Positions 9,770-21,856 of a DNA stretch of 64,000 nt are shown here, in pieces. The DNA lies in NCBI GenBank assembly GCA_012845835.1, contig JABAKD010000023.1, positions 2,552,197-2,616,196 on the forward strand, read 5' to 3'. A program made the translations under genes and the position numbers. This DNA comes from Undaria pinnatifida (lineage: Eukaryota; Sar; Phaeophyceae; Laminariales; Alariaceae). Each line of letters opens with the position of its first letter. Within the stretch, counting starts at the first letter, position 1. Below the pieces are notes generated by a model. The model did not search any database. It was not told where the DNA came from and saw only the letters and a list, made by a program, of their open reading frames with translations.

Positions 9770-11185
9770 CACCTCGCATGGTCTACGGCGCCGCCCGTAT
9801 ACCTCCGTGGCGGCCCGCCTCACCTCTAGCCCACGTGTGAGTTGTTGCTGTGCGTGCCGCTGGGCCTTCTGTCTTGGCCAAGGCTTCTCAGCACGCGCCT
9901 GGAGTTTGGCTCCAGGCTTGTATTTTGTTTTCTGTATTCCCGCACTCGTACTCGTATGCTACGAGTCATCTTACAGCGTACCAGGTGCATATTTTCCCCG
10001 AAATATAAGAACCGTGCTATATTCGTATAGATATACAAACGATCCTTACAGTTCGGACAAATTGTAGATTTTTTCACCCAAAATATTTCACATGGACGAT
10101 GGCAGCTTTGGAAGGGATGCATTCACATCTGCAATCCCGGCGCAGCTCGTTTCCCTTCGAAAAAGTGGCTCGATCACAGATTCCCCCCCTTTCCCCGATG
10201 GCTCCTGCTGTGATGGCAGTCGCGCGGCGTGCGGCTACGCCTGCGCGTCTGTGGCGCCGTCTGTCGTAGACGACGAAGAAACATGTTGGTGTTTGCTTCG
10301 ACTTTTTTCATGTTTTCTCGGGTATCTATTTTTTTTGTTTCTGACTTTCGTTTTTGCGATGGTTTTTATGGAACTTTTTACTCTGGAGCAAAAGCAGAAG
10401 GTCAAGTTTGATTCGCAATTTCTCGCAGGCTTTTCACTGGATTCAAGTGCGGATTATTTTGCTGTCTCGTCTAAGTCCCATACAAGGGAAAGGCTGTTTT
10501 TTTGCCAGACTTCATGCAGTACTTCTTATCTGCTGAGCAAGAGGCTGAAGTTAGGCAGACAACATATTTCTGGCCGGTTAAACGAATAGATACATCGGAA
10601 TGTTTTAATCGATCAGCCTTGACCTCTGTACGCACTGATTACATGTGCCCGTCGAATCCCAGGATCCAACTCGTCTCCTGCGTCGAGCAATCTTTGATTT
10701 TCTGTCAGCCGTGAATGCAGTCTAAAACCAACTAAATAGGGTGGCGGCGGATTTTTCATCTTTTTTAGTTTTGGGATTTCTTGGCGATTTTCATCAAATA
10801 GATCTGCCAGTTTTTTGGGACGTTTCTGCGTCTATTCCTAGGCCTCACTGTGCATATCACCTCTAGACCGCAAGCAGCTACTTACCCTCTCTATTATACG
10901 ACTACTTGTAGCTAACTACAGAAGGAACTATTCGGCGGGTTCTAGTCAGCCATCTTACGGCCCTTACTTATCCCCTTCAGAGCTGCAGCCATGAATGGAT
11001 GCAGCAACCCGCTTGGAGTTTTGTGTAACTCGTGGGATTTACTTGTTGGTAGTGGTGACAAAAACGTCATACTTGGAAATATTGTGGTATTCCTTGTCAC
11101 CAACACCTTGTCAGGCTAGGTCGCAGTACACGGGGCCCTATAGGGTTGGGGGGCTTATACTTGGCGTGCCTGTTCGTCATCGCCT
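9770..11185. other. Mostly non-coding; one weak 165-codon frame
   Basis: An ATG frame at 10092-10589 on the plus strand contains a hydrophobic stretch that could be a membrane segment, but the DNA there is T-rich and the product matches nothing I recognise. I see no splice-bounded neighbours. The rest of the interval shows nothing. Confidence 0.3.
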
Positions 11186-11191
11186 CCTCAG

Positions 11192-11396
11192 GAACGGGGG
11201 AGGTGTGGAGGAGGACGACGATGGTGACGATCATAACTCCGGGGGGGGGACGGGCGTTGTGAGTTCGGGAGGGGGGGCGGCCGGCGATCGAACGAGGAGG
11301 ACGGCCGACGAGGGTTCGGGAAAGGGGAAGGCCGGCAATCCAACGAGGGAGGCGGCCACCAAGCGGGCGAGAGCCCTCGATCGGAACCTGGAGCAG
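11192..11396 (+). CDS. Candidate internal exon, acidic/Gly-Arg-rich, unknown gene
   Basis: A 205-bp GC-rich block lies between an acceptor-like CGCCTCCTCAG and a donor-like GAGCAG|GTGGGT. It is open in one frame for 68 codons. The peptide starts with a Glu/Asp cluster, passes through Gly/Ser-rich sequence, and ends in a basic helix-like segment (TKRARALDRNLEQ), a composition typical of a disordered nuclear protein. I recognise no domain and cannot find the neighbouring exons. A chance open frame in GC-rich DNA is the main alternative. Confidence 0.35.
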
Positions 11397-11399
11397 GTG

Positions 11400-13200
11400 G
11401 GTGCTGCTGTTATGTTTTCATTGCATTTGATGTACTTTGTATTTTTGTGAGAGTAGTTACTTTAGCAGTGCAGTGGGCGCGCGCAACAGTTGACAAGTGT
11501 TTGTTTTTTATAAGAAAAACTCATGTTTCGGGATAATTACGAAGTTGAAATGACGAAATTCGGCGTAAGAAAAAACAGCCCGACGTCGGCAACAAGACAA
11601 GAAACAAACACATCTACAGTAGATACACAAGGGCCCCGCGTGGGTGCCGGCGGTGCACCAGATGGGCTAAAATGCATGTGTGACTTGTTTGTATCATCTT
11701 GTTTTGATACCTGGTTAAACACTTGCACGATCAAGAATATACCGTACATGTATTGGCGATTGGTAAATGTTTCGCAAGCCAAGGGGTTACAGTAGGATGA
11801 AGACATTCAATAGCCATATTTTGATAGGATAAGCGCAGCGCCAGGTGTTAAAATAGACAGAGAAACATTGATGATGAAGCAAATGAGACGTGTGCGTGCA
11901 CGACCAAATATCAAGTGATCGAGATGACAGAGCTCAGTCTCGCTTTTAGTTCTCAAACTCGCTGCCTCCATTTGTTTTCTTCATCGGTGTCAATCAACTC
12001 TTGGACTCGTTACGATCGTCAGTATCTTTAACCAGCACACTTTCTCACTCGATTGCTTATTTCTGATATTCGGTTGTCAGTCTCAATTCTCAGATAGTTA
12101 CAAGTACCATTCCTCTGACGCTTTGCCAGCCTCTTTTCTGTGGTGCCTTTATCGATACGAGTTCGAGGACTCATTGCTGAGGTTTTTATGTCAGTCTCTT
12201 TTATGTTCAGAGTTTGTTCAAGTTTCTCAAACTCAACGGGTTGCACATGAGCGATTCATTGGGGAGGGAGGGGGGGAAGAGGGGGGGGGGAGGGAGGGAG
12301 GGGCTTGGCCGATATAGGGGGGAAGAACTGTTAGAAAAATCGATCAGACAAAGCATGGACGCTCCCCTGTCTCAAAATCCTTTGTAATTTGTATACAGTT
12401 ATCTGTTGTTGAGAGGGCATTATTCTACGAGGTTAGAGGGCATTACTCTACGAGGTTATAGGTCATTATCAGTGGGGCACTGGACTACAGGCAAAATCTC
12501 CACCGCCCCCCCCCCCCTCCCCCCCGGAACGGCGGGATGCAGTCCGACCGGATATACAGGCTGGCGAGTCAAGCCCAAGCGTACTTGTCCTCAAAGGCAG
12601 ATAGCAGCCTAGCTACTCGTGTGACATGGCCAAAGTAGTATTAATAGTGAGTGTATTGTACACACGTGCACAGCAGGTTAGGTTTACCGCTAATAGGCAA
12701 TGCGAGCTCGCATCGCAGCTTTGAGTACAGGATGCCTAATAAGTAGCAGGGATTAGGTCAGCCTGGATTTCGTTTTTTTTATTTTTTTCGCGGCCTTTTC
12801 TTGTTGGGCCTCTTTCTTGTTTTCGCCGGCCAGAAATCGAGATTTTTCTTTAACGTGATTTCTTTCTTACTATTACCGCGCAAAAATCGAGCTGATTTTT
12901 TTATTTTTGCATAAAAACCAAAAGCATGCCGATGCCGCTATTTACTGTACGCCCCGTTAATGGTCGCGCATGCGAACGGTCGGGGGCCGAACGCTTCCAC
13001 CGTGTACCCTTGCTTGGACGCGTGCTACGATTGAGGTAGCACTTTTCGTCTGAGAAAACAGTTTCTGGCTGGTAGGGCTCCTTAACCGAATATCGTCGGC
13101 AACAGGCCATTTTTTTTTTTTGCGTATTTGTTGTTCGTATCTCTAGGCCATGGGAGTTTTCGTCCGGTAGCAGTTTTGTTTTTTTTCTCAATAGAGGTCT
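11400..13200. other. Non-coding stretch with G-rich and C-rich runs
   Basis: No gene was recognised. Purine tracts (GGGAGG type) lie at about 12257-12302 and a poly-C stretch at about 12505-12526. Short dispersed fragments include two ATTACTCTACGAGGTTA-like copies near 12420-12455. Confidence 0.4.
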
Positions 13201-13270
13201 TAACCCTCCTCCAGTGGGGATCCTCAGAAAATATGTGATGCGCCTCTATCGTAGGACGCGTCACTGGTGG

Positions 13271-13938
13271 TCACGGAAGCGGAGGAGACGTGCTCGACAA
13301 CAAACTCGGAACGTTTCCGTTCACGCCCCTGCCCCTGCCCCTTCGGTGACTACTGGGTGCCGCCACCACCGTCAGGAGTCTCTCAGTCGTCCTCCCGCTC
13401 TTCCTCGTTTTCACCGTTGCGAGATCTGGCCTATCTCCTGGATCACCGTCGCCATCCGATATTGAACGTTTCCGCTTACGCTCCTGCTGCAACTTGGGTG
13501 ACTGCTGAGTACAGCCGCCACCGTCGGGAACCTCATCGCCGTCCTCGCGCTCTTCCTCGCTTTCACGGTTGCAAGATCTCGCCTCTCCTAGATCACTATC
13601 GCTATCCGTATCAACTTCGGTCCCACCCGAGTCCTTCCTCCCTTTCTCGTCGCCCCCTCTGCCCCCCCTCCTCTGCGGTGCTGGTAAGATTGAAGTTGAT
13701 GAGCCACTCAGGTCTGATCGCAATGGATGGGTGGAAAGAAGAAGCCCCCCGAGCTCACTGTTGTTCTCCTCGTTGAGGGTGTCGATACATCGTAAGTTTT
13801 AATTTCCAGCGTGTCAAGATGGGCAAAAGTCTTCCCGGACACGCTGCGCTGGCGCTCGGCGCTCTTCAACTTTTCGAACTGCTGTGTGTTCAAGGCTCCC
13901 TGTGTGTTCAAGGCTCGCTTGTGGTCCAACTCGCCCAA
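13271..13938 (-). CDS. Candidate minus-strand coding region, unknown, with duplicated segment
   Basis: Two overlapping minus-strand frames look protein-like. One (13938 down to 13708) is polar and Lys/Gln-rich (QFEKLKSAERQRSVSGKTF). The other (13723 down to 13271, open further upstream) is Ser/Asp/Glu-rich with the basic cluster ERKRKRS. A segment of about 150 bp is tandemly duplicated (about 13310-13462 and 13463-13612). In the copy at lower coordinates the frame drifts from the acidic-basic pattern, suggesting decay. A GT..AG pair of 78 nt could join the frames only with a phase mismatch. I recognise no family; a pseudogene or chance frames are both possible. Confidence 0.3.
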
Positions 13939-13963
13939 TGCGGAGAGCGTTTGGAGTCTAAGG

Positions 13964-14051
13964 TTAACCCCTTTAGAGCCCCTAACCCCTCCCTATACAA
14001 ACTCCAAGTATTTTACCCCCCAAAACGGGTTTCCAGTGGTACAGGCGTTAA
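13964..14051 (+). mobile_element. TTAA-ended MITE (family F), copy 1
   Basis: A unit of about 88 bp beginning TTAACCCCTTTAGAGCCCC, containing a CTCCCTATACAAACTCCAAG core and a CCCCCAAAACGGGTTTCCAG block, and ending GGCGTTAA. Copies occur at 17855, 19878, 23816, 42509 and 47852. Comparison suggests imperfect terminal inverted repeats, with TTAACGCC at one end and GGCGTTAA at the other, and TTAA at the borders as in piggyBac-type insertions. It is non-coding. Confidence 0.7.
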
Positions 14052-14059
14052 TGGCTTCA

Positions 14060-15290
14060 AGCTTTACGAGCACCGTAAGATCTGGGTCCTGGGTCTGCTG
14101 CTGAGTCGGATTGTCTGCTCTTCTCTTCTCGCGTTCCTGCTGACAGCACGGGTGGTACTTTGAAGGCAGATATGAAATCTTCCTAAGGTCGCTGTTCATG
14201 CACTTTGGTTGGCTCAGGGGAATTTTTTTCCGCCCAACCGAACCTAAAGTCTTCCCACGCCACAACATTCCAATCCGGTCGAATGTCTTTCCAAGCGCAG
14301 CATCCAAGCCGACCGAGTCAGCCTAGGACCTTCACAAGCCACATCATCCAAGCATAGGTCACCCCATAGCGTTCGCGTTCGGGTAAGTGTTCTGGTCGGG
14401 TGGTATACGTTAGGCGGCACGGCCACCCCCCCCCCTCCCCTAGTATTTACTATCAATCTTCAAATAGGGATTCGTCGACGACTACATTGCTGAAAAGAGT
14501 ACCTGGTCAAAATTGAAACCGTATTCGCTGAAAGCTAAGAGAACGTTACTGGCGGCCACCGGGTCCGGCAGCAGAGGGACCCACGGGAGTCGGGGCTTCG
14601 CCTCACCGAGGTATGGGGCCTTTTTCTTGTGAGTTCAATGGTATGTGTGGCAGAGGGTCAGCCTCGCGGTTTTCCTCTTTTTTTTAAGAAGTATCAGCCT
14701 GGCTTTCTTGTTGTCCTGTTACTTATTTGGTGTCCTCCACTGGATGCTCGTAATCGTAGCTCGTATGAGCGTGTGCTTGGGACCAACCTGGCTCAAACGC
14801 AAGACGAGAAGACTAGAAGCCAACCCCGAAGAACGGGTAGCTCGAGCTACTGCGGTGAGCTGATCTGTCGGGTCTGGCGGTTGTTCAAGCTCAAACACGC
14901 ACAGAGACGGCTCTTGCACGAAGCCCGTGGCTGCTCATTCCTCTGTCGGTTTTAGTTCTCAGGCGCACACACAATATGCTGTAACTGTTGTAATTGTTCC
15001 GCACAAGAACAGCTATCTCAACAAAATAAAAGGCGGACGATATTTTTAATGAAAGCCGAGATACAGAGTGAAAAAAACTGAAAAGCTAGGCTTAAGCTTC
15101 ATATCATAGTATAACTCGGGTTATATATGACGCGTGCTTCTCCAATCGAGTTGACCGGTATGGATCAGTAACAGAAGGCGGTTGCTCCAGCGTGAACGTT
15201 CTAGCATCGGCATGGTTCAAAGTGAACAGATTTACCTTGTGTCGCACTTGTAATCATATGATGCCCCTCCGGATGATTATCTATGGCCTA
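14060..15290. other. Mostly non-coding; weak frames only
   Basis: Frames at 14629-14955 contain polar stretches, and an AAAATAAAAGG polyadenylation-like site follows near 15020. I found no splice-consistent exon chain or known domain, so no gene is called. Confidence 0.35.
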
Positions 15291-15294
15291 TGTG

Positions 15295-16188
15295 TTAGTT
15301 AGATGCAACTTGCGGCATCTTGTGACGGCCATTGGAAGGCCCACAATATTCAAGACGATGATGGCCAGACGCAGACTTCAGTCTCTCGGGCAGGACGCCC
15401 CCCCTTACCCCCCCTCCCCCTTCCTCCCTTCCCCCCTCCCCCCTCCCCCCTCCCACCCTCCCCCCTCCCCCCGGCCGCTTAGAGATGCCGGCGGTGGATG
15501 GCGCTGCCGCAGCCTTTGCGCGTCGCCCTACAGCTTTGCATCTCTGCGTTTCATGCCAATGCCGCATGAACAACTCGGCTCCCTCCTCTACTCGTCGAAA
15601 CCATCTGCCGGCCTCCTGAGCAGCCTTTCGCCACTCCTCGAGTTTTATTTCAAAGACCGACATATCCTCCTCCAGACGAGCCAGCCAGTCCTTCTCTTGC
15701 CCCCCTGAGTAGCCCTTACCCCCAACAAGCTCCCCAAACATCACCCTCTGTGGCAGACGCTCCTCCCCCGTGCGTGCTACGAATCCCGCAAACAATATCC
15801 TCGGTTTGCGCACTATCGCCTCTATGCTCTCGGAAGCTGTCATGGCAAGCGCGTCGGCGTACGATAGGGTGTGGTCGTCGCGCTTCCGTTTCCGCCACCC
15901 GAGGCGTCGGAAGACCATGGGGTGGTGAACCCGTCGTAGCCTGTCATAGTCAGGCTTGTTTGGGCTCCACGTCATGCAACCGTAAAGAAGTGTCTCGGCC
16001 ACCTCAGCTTTCAGCAACCGCACCTCCAACCGTAAGCGCACACCCGAGCGATCATAGGTTTCCATCTTGTACCGTTGGAAGCACGCCCAGGCCCTCTGAA
16101 GACGCCGCGTTATTTCAATGCTAAGGTTTCTGTCTGCGGTGATAGCCCCGCCCAAGCACACAAACTCGATCGTTTGTTTGTATACCTA
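15295..16188 (-). pseudogene. LINE (non-LTR) reverse transcriptase, C-terminal fragment
   Basis: The minus-strand frame opens after a TAG near 16189 and runs about 298 codons to 15295. It shows the block that follows the polymerase core in many non-LTR ORF2 proteins: FVCLGGAIT, a Leu-rich segment with LKAEVAETLLYGCMTW, then RRLGWRKRKRDDHTLSY, ESIEAIVRKPRILFAGFVAR and LPQRVMFGEL. The catalytic YADD region and the endonuclease are absent, so this is a 5'-truncated, inactive copy. The last ~60 residues read through a C/G-rich microsatellite (15400-15475) and are Gly/Arg-rich noise. The family call rests on recognised motifs and was not searched. Confidence 0.8.
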
Positions 16189-16194
16189 GTCGAC

Positions 16195-17260
16195 TGCATC
16201 GATTGTGAACGACACCATCCCCACGCCTTTGGTTTGCAGGCACATAATATTAACATCGACGATCAACGCATACCCAGTGATAGAAAAGAGGTCGTCGCGG
16301 AGGGGGGCACGTAATAAGAAACACCCAAAGTCACAACTTCCGCCGCCAGCCCTAGATCAATCGCTCGTTGAACGTGGGGCGTTTGTGATATTTGGTCTGG
16401 CCCTTTGTAGAGTACACCCATCGACACCGTGATGTTATAGCTCGCTTGGATTGCAGCTGACCTGTACGATATCAATGTTAGATGGGGACCCGCGGTACAT
16501 CAATACCTTAAGAAACAAGACTGTCTGAAAACGGTTGAATGCAGGCCGAGAAAAAAAAATATGGTTCTAGAAATGCTGCTGGTGATGCTGGTGAGGGCGC
16601 ACAAAATATGGTAGGAAGCTATTGGCCCGGACGCCAAGTTAACATTTTTCAACACCGGGCGCCCGCTGAAGATTTGGCGCACACCGCTCGTTTGTGTTTG
16701 GAGTCAACGAGGGTTTCTAATTTCGGCAACGCCAAGCGATAAAGACTCCTTTCAAGTTGCCTGGAGTCCGCTGACCACCAGCGCGCACCAGTTAACACCT
16801 ATTTCAAAGTTCCTGCCTCGACAGACCTCGACGACGCCCGAGCAGGCGAGAGACCTCGACCGGGGCTAAAAATAGATTTTTTGCTACCGTTATTACCGAC
16901 ACTTGATGCTGTACTGGGTGTATGAGTAATGGTTTCAGTAGTGCTAGCATATAGGGTCTTTGTTTGCACTCTCATCTTTGGTTGATGCACGACTCGCCTC
17001 GTTTTTAGGTACACTATTGGCGTGTTGTATTGTGTTTCCGGGGCGTTCTTTTTACAACACGTATTTGCGGCTAGTTCTTCCGTGGGTGGTGATGAAGCCA
17101 AACCTCAAGTAACTTCACTGTTTTATGTTAGCAGATTGCGAGTGAAATTCAGCATTAAGGGCTACGCCTCGTTCAGTCATGAAAGCGAAGCCATGCGAGA
17201 GCAGTGAAAGCGGAGTCAGCGCTGTATTTGCAAGGTGTGACATGGAGTACCGTTGCTGTA
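16195..17260. other. Non-coding stretch, nothing recognised
   Basis: Short chance frames only. No repeat family or RNA gene was identified. Confidence 0.4.
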
Positions 17261-17264
17261 ACCC

Positions 17265-17342
17265 TTTTCCAGCTCCTAATATTATCGTAGTCTAACTCCA
17301 AGTGTTTTGCCCCCATATCGGGAGCGCGGCGCTAAAAGGTTA
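17265..17342 (+). mobile_element. Degraded family F MITE
   Basis: Retains only the core CTAACTCCAAGTGTTTTGCC and the following CCCCATATCGGGAG block of the TTAA-ended MITE. The ends are degenerate. Confidence 0.4.
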
Positions 17343-17854
17343 AAACGACTGGAAGAGTACAACTTGTTGCTCGCCGGAACCCGGCGTCGAAGGAGTTAAG
17401 CCGTTACCGGCGCGACGGCGCTTGACAATATCGCCCCGCCTATCCGGTACATGATGGCGTGGTCGTGTGTACCACGATGCGATCGTGTCTACTAGCAGTA
17501 GAGCCAGCGGAGTGCCCTACCTGACACCTATCGCTTGGTTGTATCATACCGTGGAGGGGTTTCGTCTACTCTGATAGTTTCCAGAGCACAGCCGAACCGT
17601 TTCTGCGGCCGCCAATCCTCAACGTTTACCTGTGCAGGTAGTCATCTGCTTTGACAAGTGTTATGATAGGGCTAACACCTTATACAGTGGGTACCCCGAT
17701 TTAAGAGCGCCCCGTGGCAAGTCAAGACAAGCGCGCTTAAATACTTATTTTTCTCTTTCTGTATTGGGAAATATATACCAGGTTGCTTTTCGTACAGGCT
17801 GGACATGCCGATTTGAACGCTCTTAGGTCCCGAATGTTCTTATCCTGGGCGCCT

Positions 17855-17941
17855 TTAACCCCTTTAGAGCTCCGAAACCCCTCCCTACACCAACTCCAAG
17901 TAACGTTTCCCGAAACGTGTTTCGAATTCGAATGGGGTTAA
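17855..17941 (+). mobile_element. TTAA-ended MITE (family F), copy 2
   Basis: Begins TTAACCCCTTTAGAGCTCC, has CTCCCTACACCAACTCCAAG, and ends GGGGTTAA. Same architecture as the copy at 13964-14051. Confidence 0.65.
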
Positions 17942-18179
17942 ATCGGGGTGCCCACTGTATAATTGTTTTTGGCTGACGGGCCTGTGAGAAATTACCCAGT
18001 GTCGTTGGAAAGTTTTTCTTAGTGTTATATCATGATTCGTTGGACACCTGCAGTAGGCCATGGGCTTTTGCATCGGGTTGTACTTTTTTTTTTCATCTTG
18101 TTATTTTGTGTTTTTTTGGGTGAGGTTTTCTCAGGTAAGGAAGCTCAAAGAAGTTGGGTGCAGCTCTGTTGCAGCACTC

Positions 18180-18365
18180 TACCGTTCACCATTGGCCCGG
18201 TGAAATAACCAGAGAGCTTCCCGGGCCGGCCCGCAACCCTGGGTGGGCGCCCGTGAGACTCCTCTCACGGGTCGGGCCGGGTCCAAGCCCGCGATATTAA
18301 AATCTCGCGGGCGGGGCCTGGCCGAAATCCGCGAGATAGTCATTTCTCACCGGCTGAGCCGACAC
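18180..18365. repeat. GGGTC/GGGCC-type degenerate repeat
   Basis: Contains CTCTCACGGGTCGGGCC, CCCGCGATATTAAAATCTCG and CCGCGAGATAGTCATTTCTC. These match the spacer-plus-pentamer pattern at 4670-5730. Confidence 0.5.
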
Positions 18366-18369
18366 GACC

Positions 18370-19150
18370 TGCATGTATGTCCGTGTTGTTCTGGCGCTGA
18401 CGATTTTTGCTGACGATCCGTTGCCTGACACGCGAGAATCCCGGAAAAAAATGTCGCCGGTTACTGTCTTCTCGCCTTACCTGTGCGGTTCTTCCCCAGC
18501 TCGTGTGTTTCGGGCTAATAGTTCCAGGTGTTGGGTGAGGTTTCAGAAAGCGAACGTATCATGTATTACCGAAACGTAAAAAATAATTAGTTTCGCCTAT
18601 CGCACAAGGTCTGCGAATGCCTGGCTGAAAACAACCGAGCCTTACAAAGGCATGCCTCGTCTCCGGCATGCCGCAACCGGCGACTTGATTGATTCGGTGG
18701 CATGGAAAAGGACGGTATCACTATCGAGGTCTCTAGGGTGAGCGGAAGTAACCCTCGACCCCCCCCGCGGGGCAGCGACCTTGTTGGAGGATCAAACTCG
18801 AGAACGAACTTGTTTTATGTTTTTTTTTTCGAGGGCGCCGCCGGAGGCAAAACTGGTTTGTTCGCGGCAGTCCTGGTGTTTTTTTAGGAGGCCTCGACCG
18901 ACTGCGATTTGCTAGGCGTCCTTGGTGTTTGTGCTGCAGTTGATCCGGTCGCCTTTCTTTGATATTCACCGTTTCTGGCTTGGTCTCGTTTCTGATGTAG
19001 TCGTCGCAGCTCAAACTTGCAGAACTTCCCGCGTCGGGCATGCAGATCGAGTAGGATTGAACTATTTTCTACAGCAATAAAGTCATCTGATTAACGACCA
19101 CAATGACGACATATGGGCCGGAAATGATATATTGGAACACATTGTACACC
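18370..19150. other. Non-coding stretch, nothing recognised
   Basis: No supported gene, RNA gene or repeat was seen in this stretch. Confidence 0.35.
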
Positions 19151-19154
19151 CTTG

Positions 19155-19340
19155 ACCGGGCCGTTCGCACCGCTTGACCCGCGGGTATCTTGTTGTTGCC
19201 GTGCGGGCAATACCGCGGGCCGGAACAGTCGGACGCGTGGGAAATCCCTGTTTCGCGGGCTTCTTGGAAGGTCACGGACCGGGCCGGGCCGGGCCGGGCC
19301 GGGCCGGGCTTCGGCGCTTTAAAATCTCGTGGACCCGACT
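19155..19340. repeat. GGGCC-type pentamer repeat
   Basis: Includes a short (GGGCC)n run at about 19278-19307 followed by CTTTAAAATCTCGTGGACCC, the same spacer motif as in the GGGTC regions. Confidence 0.55.
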
Positions 19341-19684
19341 TCACCCGCGTAGACCATTGTCTGCGGGGACGCAGGAATTGTAAATTGTACGCTCACAATA
19401 AAAACAACGTAATAAGAGCTACAGGGTCCCTTTTCGGGGGACGCTGCCTTCAGAAATCGTTCTCAGCGGCGAGCGCTACACCAAACCCTACGCGATATTC
19501 TTAGCTCTAGGTTGCTCATGCTTTTTGCTTTTTGCCACAGTAAGGCTTCAAGCCTCACTCATGTTAGCTGTTTTTAGTGGTTTGGCTCATACTGTACCGG
19601 TGACCACACGGGCCTGCCCGTTCTTGCGTATTCATGCAAGTACTCTTATGCAAACCCATACGTTTGTGTTTTGCCGCTCTCTGA

Positions 19685-19795
19685 TGTTGCCGGAGACGAA
19701 CGGCGTTTGTGAGGGGGGGATTGTTCGTCACACCAGTCTAGCCGGGGACGAACCGCGTTTGTGAGGGGAGGGTCGTTCGTCACCCCAGTCTTGAC
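19685..19795 (+). repeat. Tandem duplication of ~55 bp
   Basis: Two diverged copies of GGAGACGAACGGCGTTTGTG..GTTCGTCACACCAGTCT. The neighbouring 19345-19680 shows no recognised feature. Confidence 0.6.
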
Positions 19796-19877
19796 TGTAA
19801 CTCGAACGCCTCATCCAACCCAGACGTGAACCTAAACTGCGCGCCCAACCCGGTGAGCGATGTCATAGACTAGATAT

Positions 19878-19970
19878 TTGACGCCTTTGTTACTGAAATC
19901 CCGCTTTCGGGCACAAAATACTTGGATCTAACATACGGAGGGGTTTGGGGCGCCAAAGAGGGTAAGGGGT
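19878..19970 (-). mobile_element. TTAA-ended MITE (family F), degraded copy
   Basis: The reverse complement matches the family core: a CCCCAAACCCCTCCGTATG segment and a GAAAGCGGGATTTCAGTAAC end. Terminal TTAA is lost on the left side. Confidence 0.5.
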
Positions 19971-20170
19971 CACCGCGCAAAACTCTAGTGGGATTGCAAA
20001 GCTTATGGGCTATTTCTTGAGTTAAGAAGTCCCGGCAGGCAGAAGACTTTGGGCCCAGAAACACCGTACGATACCCGCGATAACATCCCCGATGCAAGAA
20101 AGCACGCGCAAGGTGCGGAAATCCGCCTCACAAGTGGCTCCCAGTAGGTAGCTCACCCTTCATAGGACTG

Positions 20171-20472
20171 CCGGTCGCCCCGGTGGCGTATCAGGTTGTC
20201 CTCGAGCCTGGTATAGGTCAGTTTCGTGAGTTCGAGCCCCGCCGAGTGCATACTCGTATAAATTCGCTGGGACTTTTTCTTGTGCACAAATTGACTTGCG
20301 GAAAGCGCGAGAGCGTGAGTTAGCCACACTCGATGAAAAATCGACGAGCGGTGGGATTGCTGAACCCTATGCGCGATGAAAAGTTGAAGGCAAGAACCGG
20401 GGGAGAGAAGGGACGGCATCTGTGACCACGGCTTGTCCAGAAGCTTGAAAGTAAAAGTGTGAGAAAAAAAAA
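20171..20472 (+). mobile_element. SINE family A, copy A2 (most complete plus-strand copy)
   Basis: Head: CCGGTCGCCCCGGTGGCGTA with A-box TGGCGTATCAGG, then B-box AGTTCGAGCCC 45 nt downstream. Body: GTGCATACTCGTATAAATTC, GCGCGAGAGCGTGAGTTAG, TCGACGAGCGGTGGGATTGC. 3' end: TGTGACCACGGCTTGTCCAG followed by an A10-like tail. The head is tRNA-like but does not fold cleanly enough to assign an isotype. This copy defines the family at about 300 bp. Confidence 0.8.
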
Positions 20473-20479
20473 GAACTCC

Positions 20480-21850
20480 CCGAGTACCTCATGACGCTTC
20501 GCGCTTGGTGCACGCGATGTGTGCCCGGTCGCCGACGTGTCCCGTCCTGGCATTGTAGGGATGCGAGGGCCGATTAAGACTACGGCTAATACGCATGACA
20601 TGTGTACAACCCCCCTCGGGATTCCAGGCCGATTTTATGGACAACGGGGATACCACAAACGCAGCTCGACGCGTCGATATAGTTTTGTCGGCGAAATATT
20701 TCGAAAGCCACCTTTTTGGTTTCGTTGTGTGTACATCCCCCCCTTGTTTAGGAGAAAACCAGCTTGAACGTTTATCTTGGGGGGATGCTTGCGTGTTTTA
20801 TTGTGATTCTCGCCGCACGTTGGCACGTTAGCAAACCGGGTCAGTAGTTAGGTGAAATATAGTAGGCTGAGCTGTCCCGCCAAGAAGTCAATGCTTTTTT
20901 TGTTGCGGTAAATGTGGTTGCATGGCCGTCAAACTTGGTTAAATATTTAGCTGGATGCAATGTTGCTGAGCCATTTCACAAATATATCAAGGTGTAATCC
21001 ATGCCTCAGCCTGGAGCTTCATCGACAGGTTTCTTTTTAGGAATAATTATTCCGGCGTTCGGTGAAGCATCATCATCGACCAATAGCTCGACCCGGAATG
21101 CCCGCTTGACTCTGAAAGCCTATTCTCTTACCACAGTAACAGCATTTCGACACGTTCTGCATGCCTCGGCAGCCGTGCACATGTCATTGACCTCGGTCAA
21201 GTACCAGCACCATAGGTGCAGGGTTAGCGGCTAACTCTGTAAGTCCGATTGTCCAGTGGGAGCATCACGGTCTCCTGATCACAGCAGCACGTTTGGCGGC
21301 TTGCACCCCCCGATCCATTGTGTGCGTCAGCGATGTCTCGAGATAGGGCCTACAGAGGTTGGCGTGGATAGCCTTATAGAGTCAGCTTGTCCAAGATCAT
21401 AATACTCGTGTTTGAGTTACAGGTGTACACCACCAGCGGCTCGCCAGCCCTCTCCACTCCTCAACCAGAAAGGGTGGAAACGCCACCATTTCTGGTAGTT
21501 CCGTGTATATTCCGAGGATTTGTCAAAACTGGGAGGCAAATAATGCCTTCCTCTCCTGGAAGTTCCATTTCAATGGCGAGCTTCGTCTAAACGGGACGTT
21601 TGATTAATCTTGCCGCGCTAATGTGTGCTGGACTACTCCTGGCTACTGCTCGGGCCACTGCCATACTGCTGGTGCGCCACAAGATTGTTCTGTGTGTAGC
21701 GTATGCATTTGCCGTGGTGAAAGTGTATGCGTGCTTGTTGCTTGGACTCGACTTGTCGTCGCTCATGGTTCGTCCATATCGAACAACAACGATACCGGTG
21801 TGCCTCTACGGCGATACAACACCTTGCAGGCACAGTACAGTAGTAACACC
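20480..21850. other. Non-coding stretch, nothing recognised
   Basis: No exon, repeat or RNA gene could be supported. Confidence 0.35.
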
Positions 21851-21856
21851 GTAACT

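Noticed and set aside
10092-10589. 165-codon ORF with hydrophobic segment
   Set aside because: T-rich DNA gives hydrophobic residues by composition; no family, splice context or second supporting feature.
14629-14955. 108-codon frame followed by a polyadenylation-like signal
   Set aside because: Two frames compete and neither has a recognised domain or partner exon.
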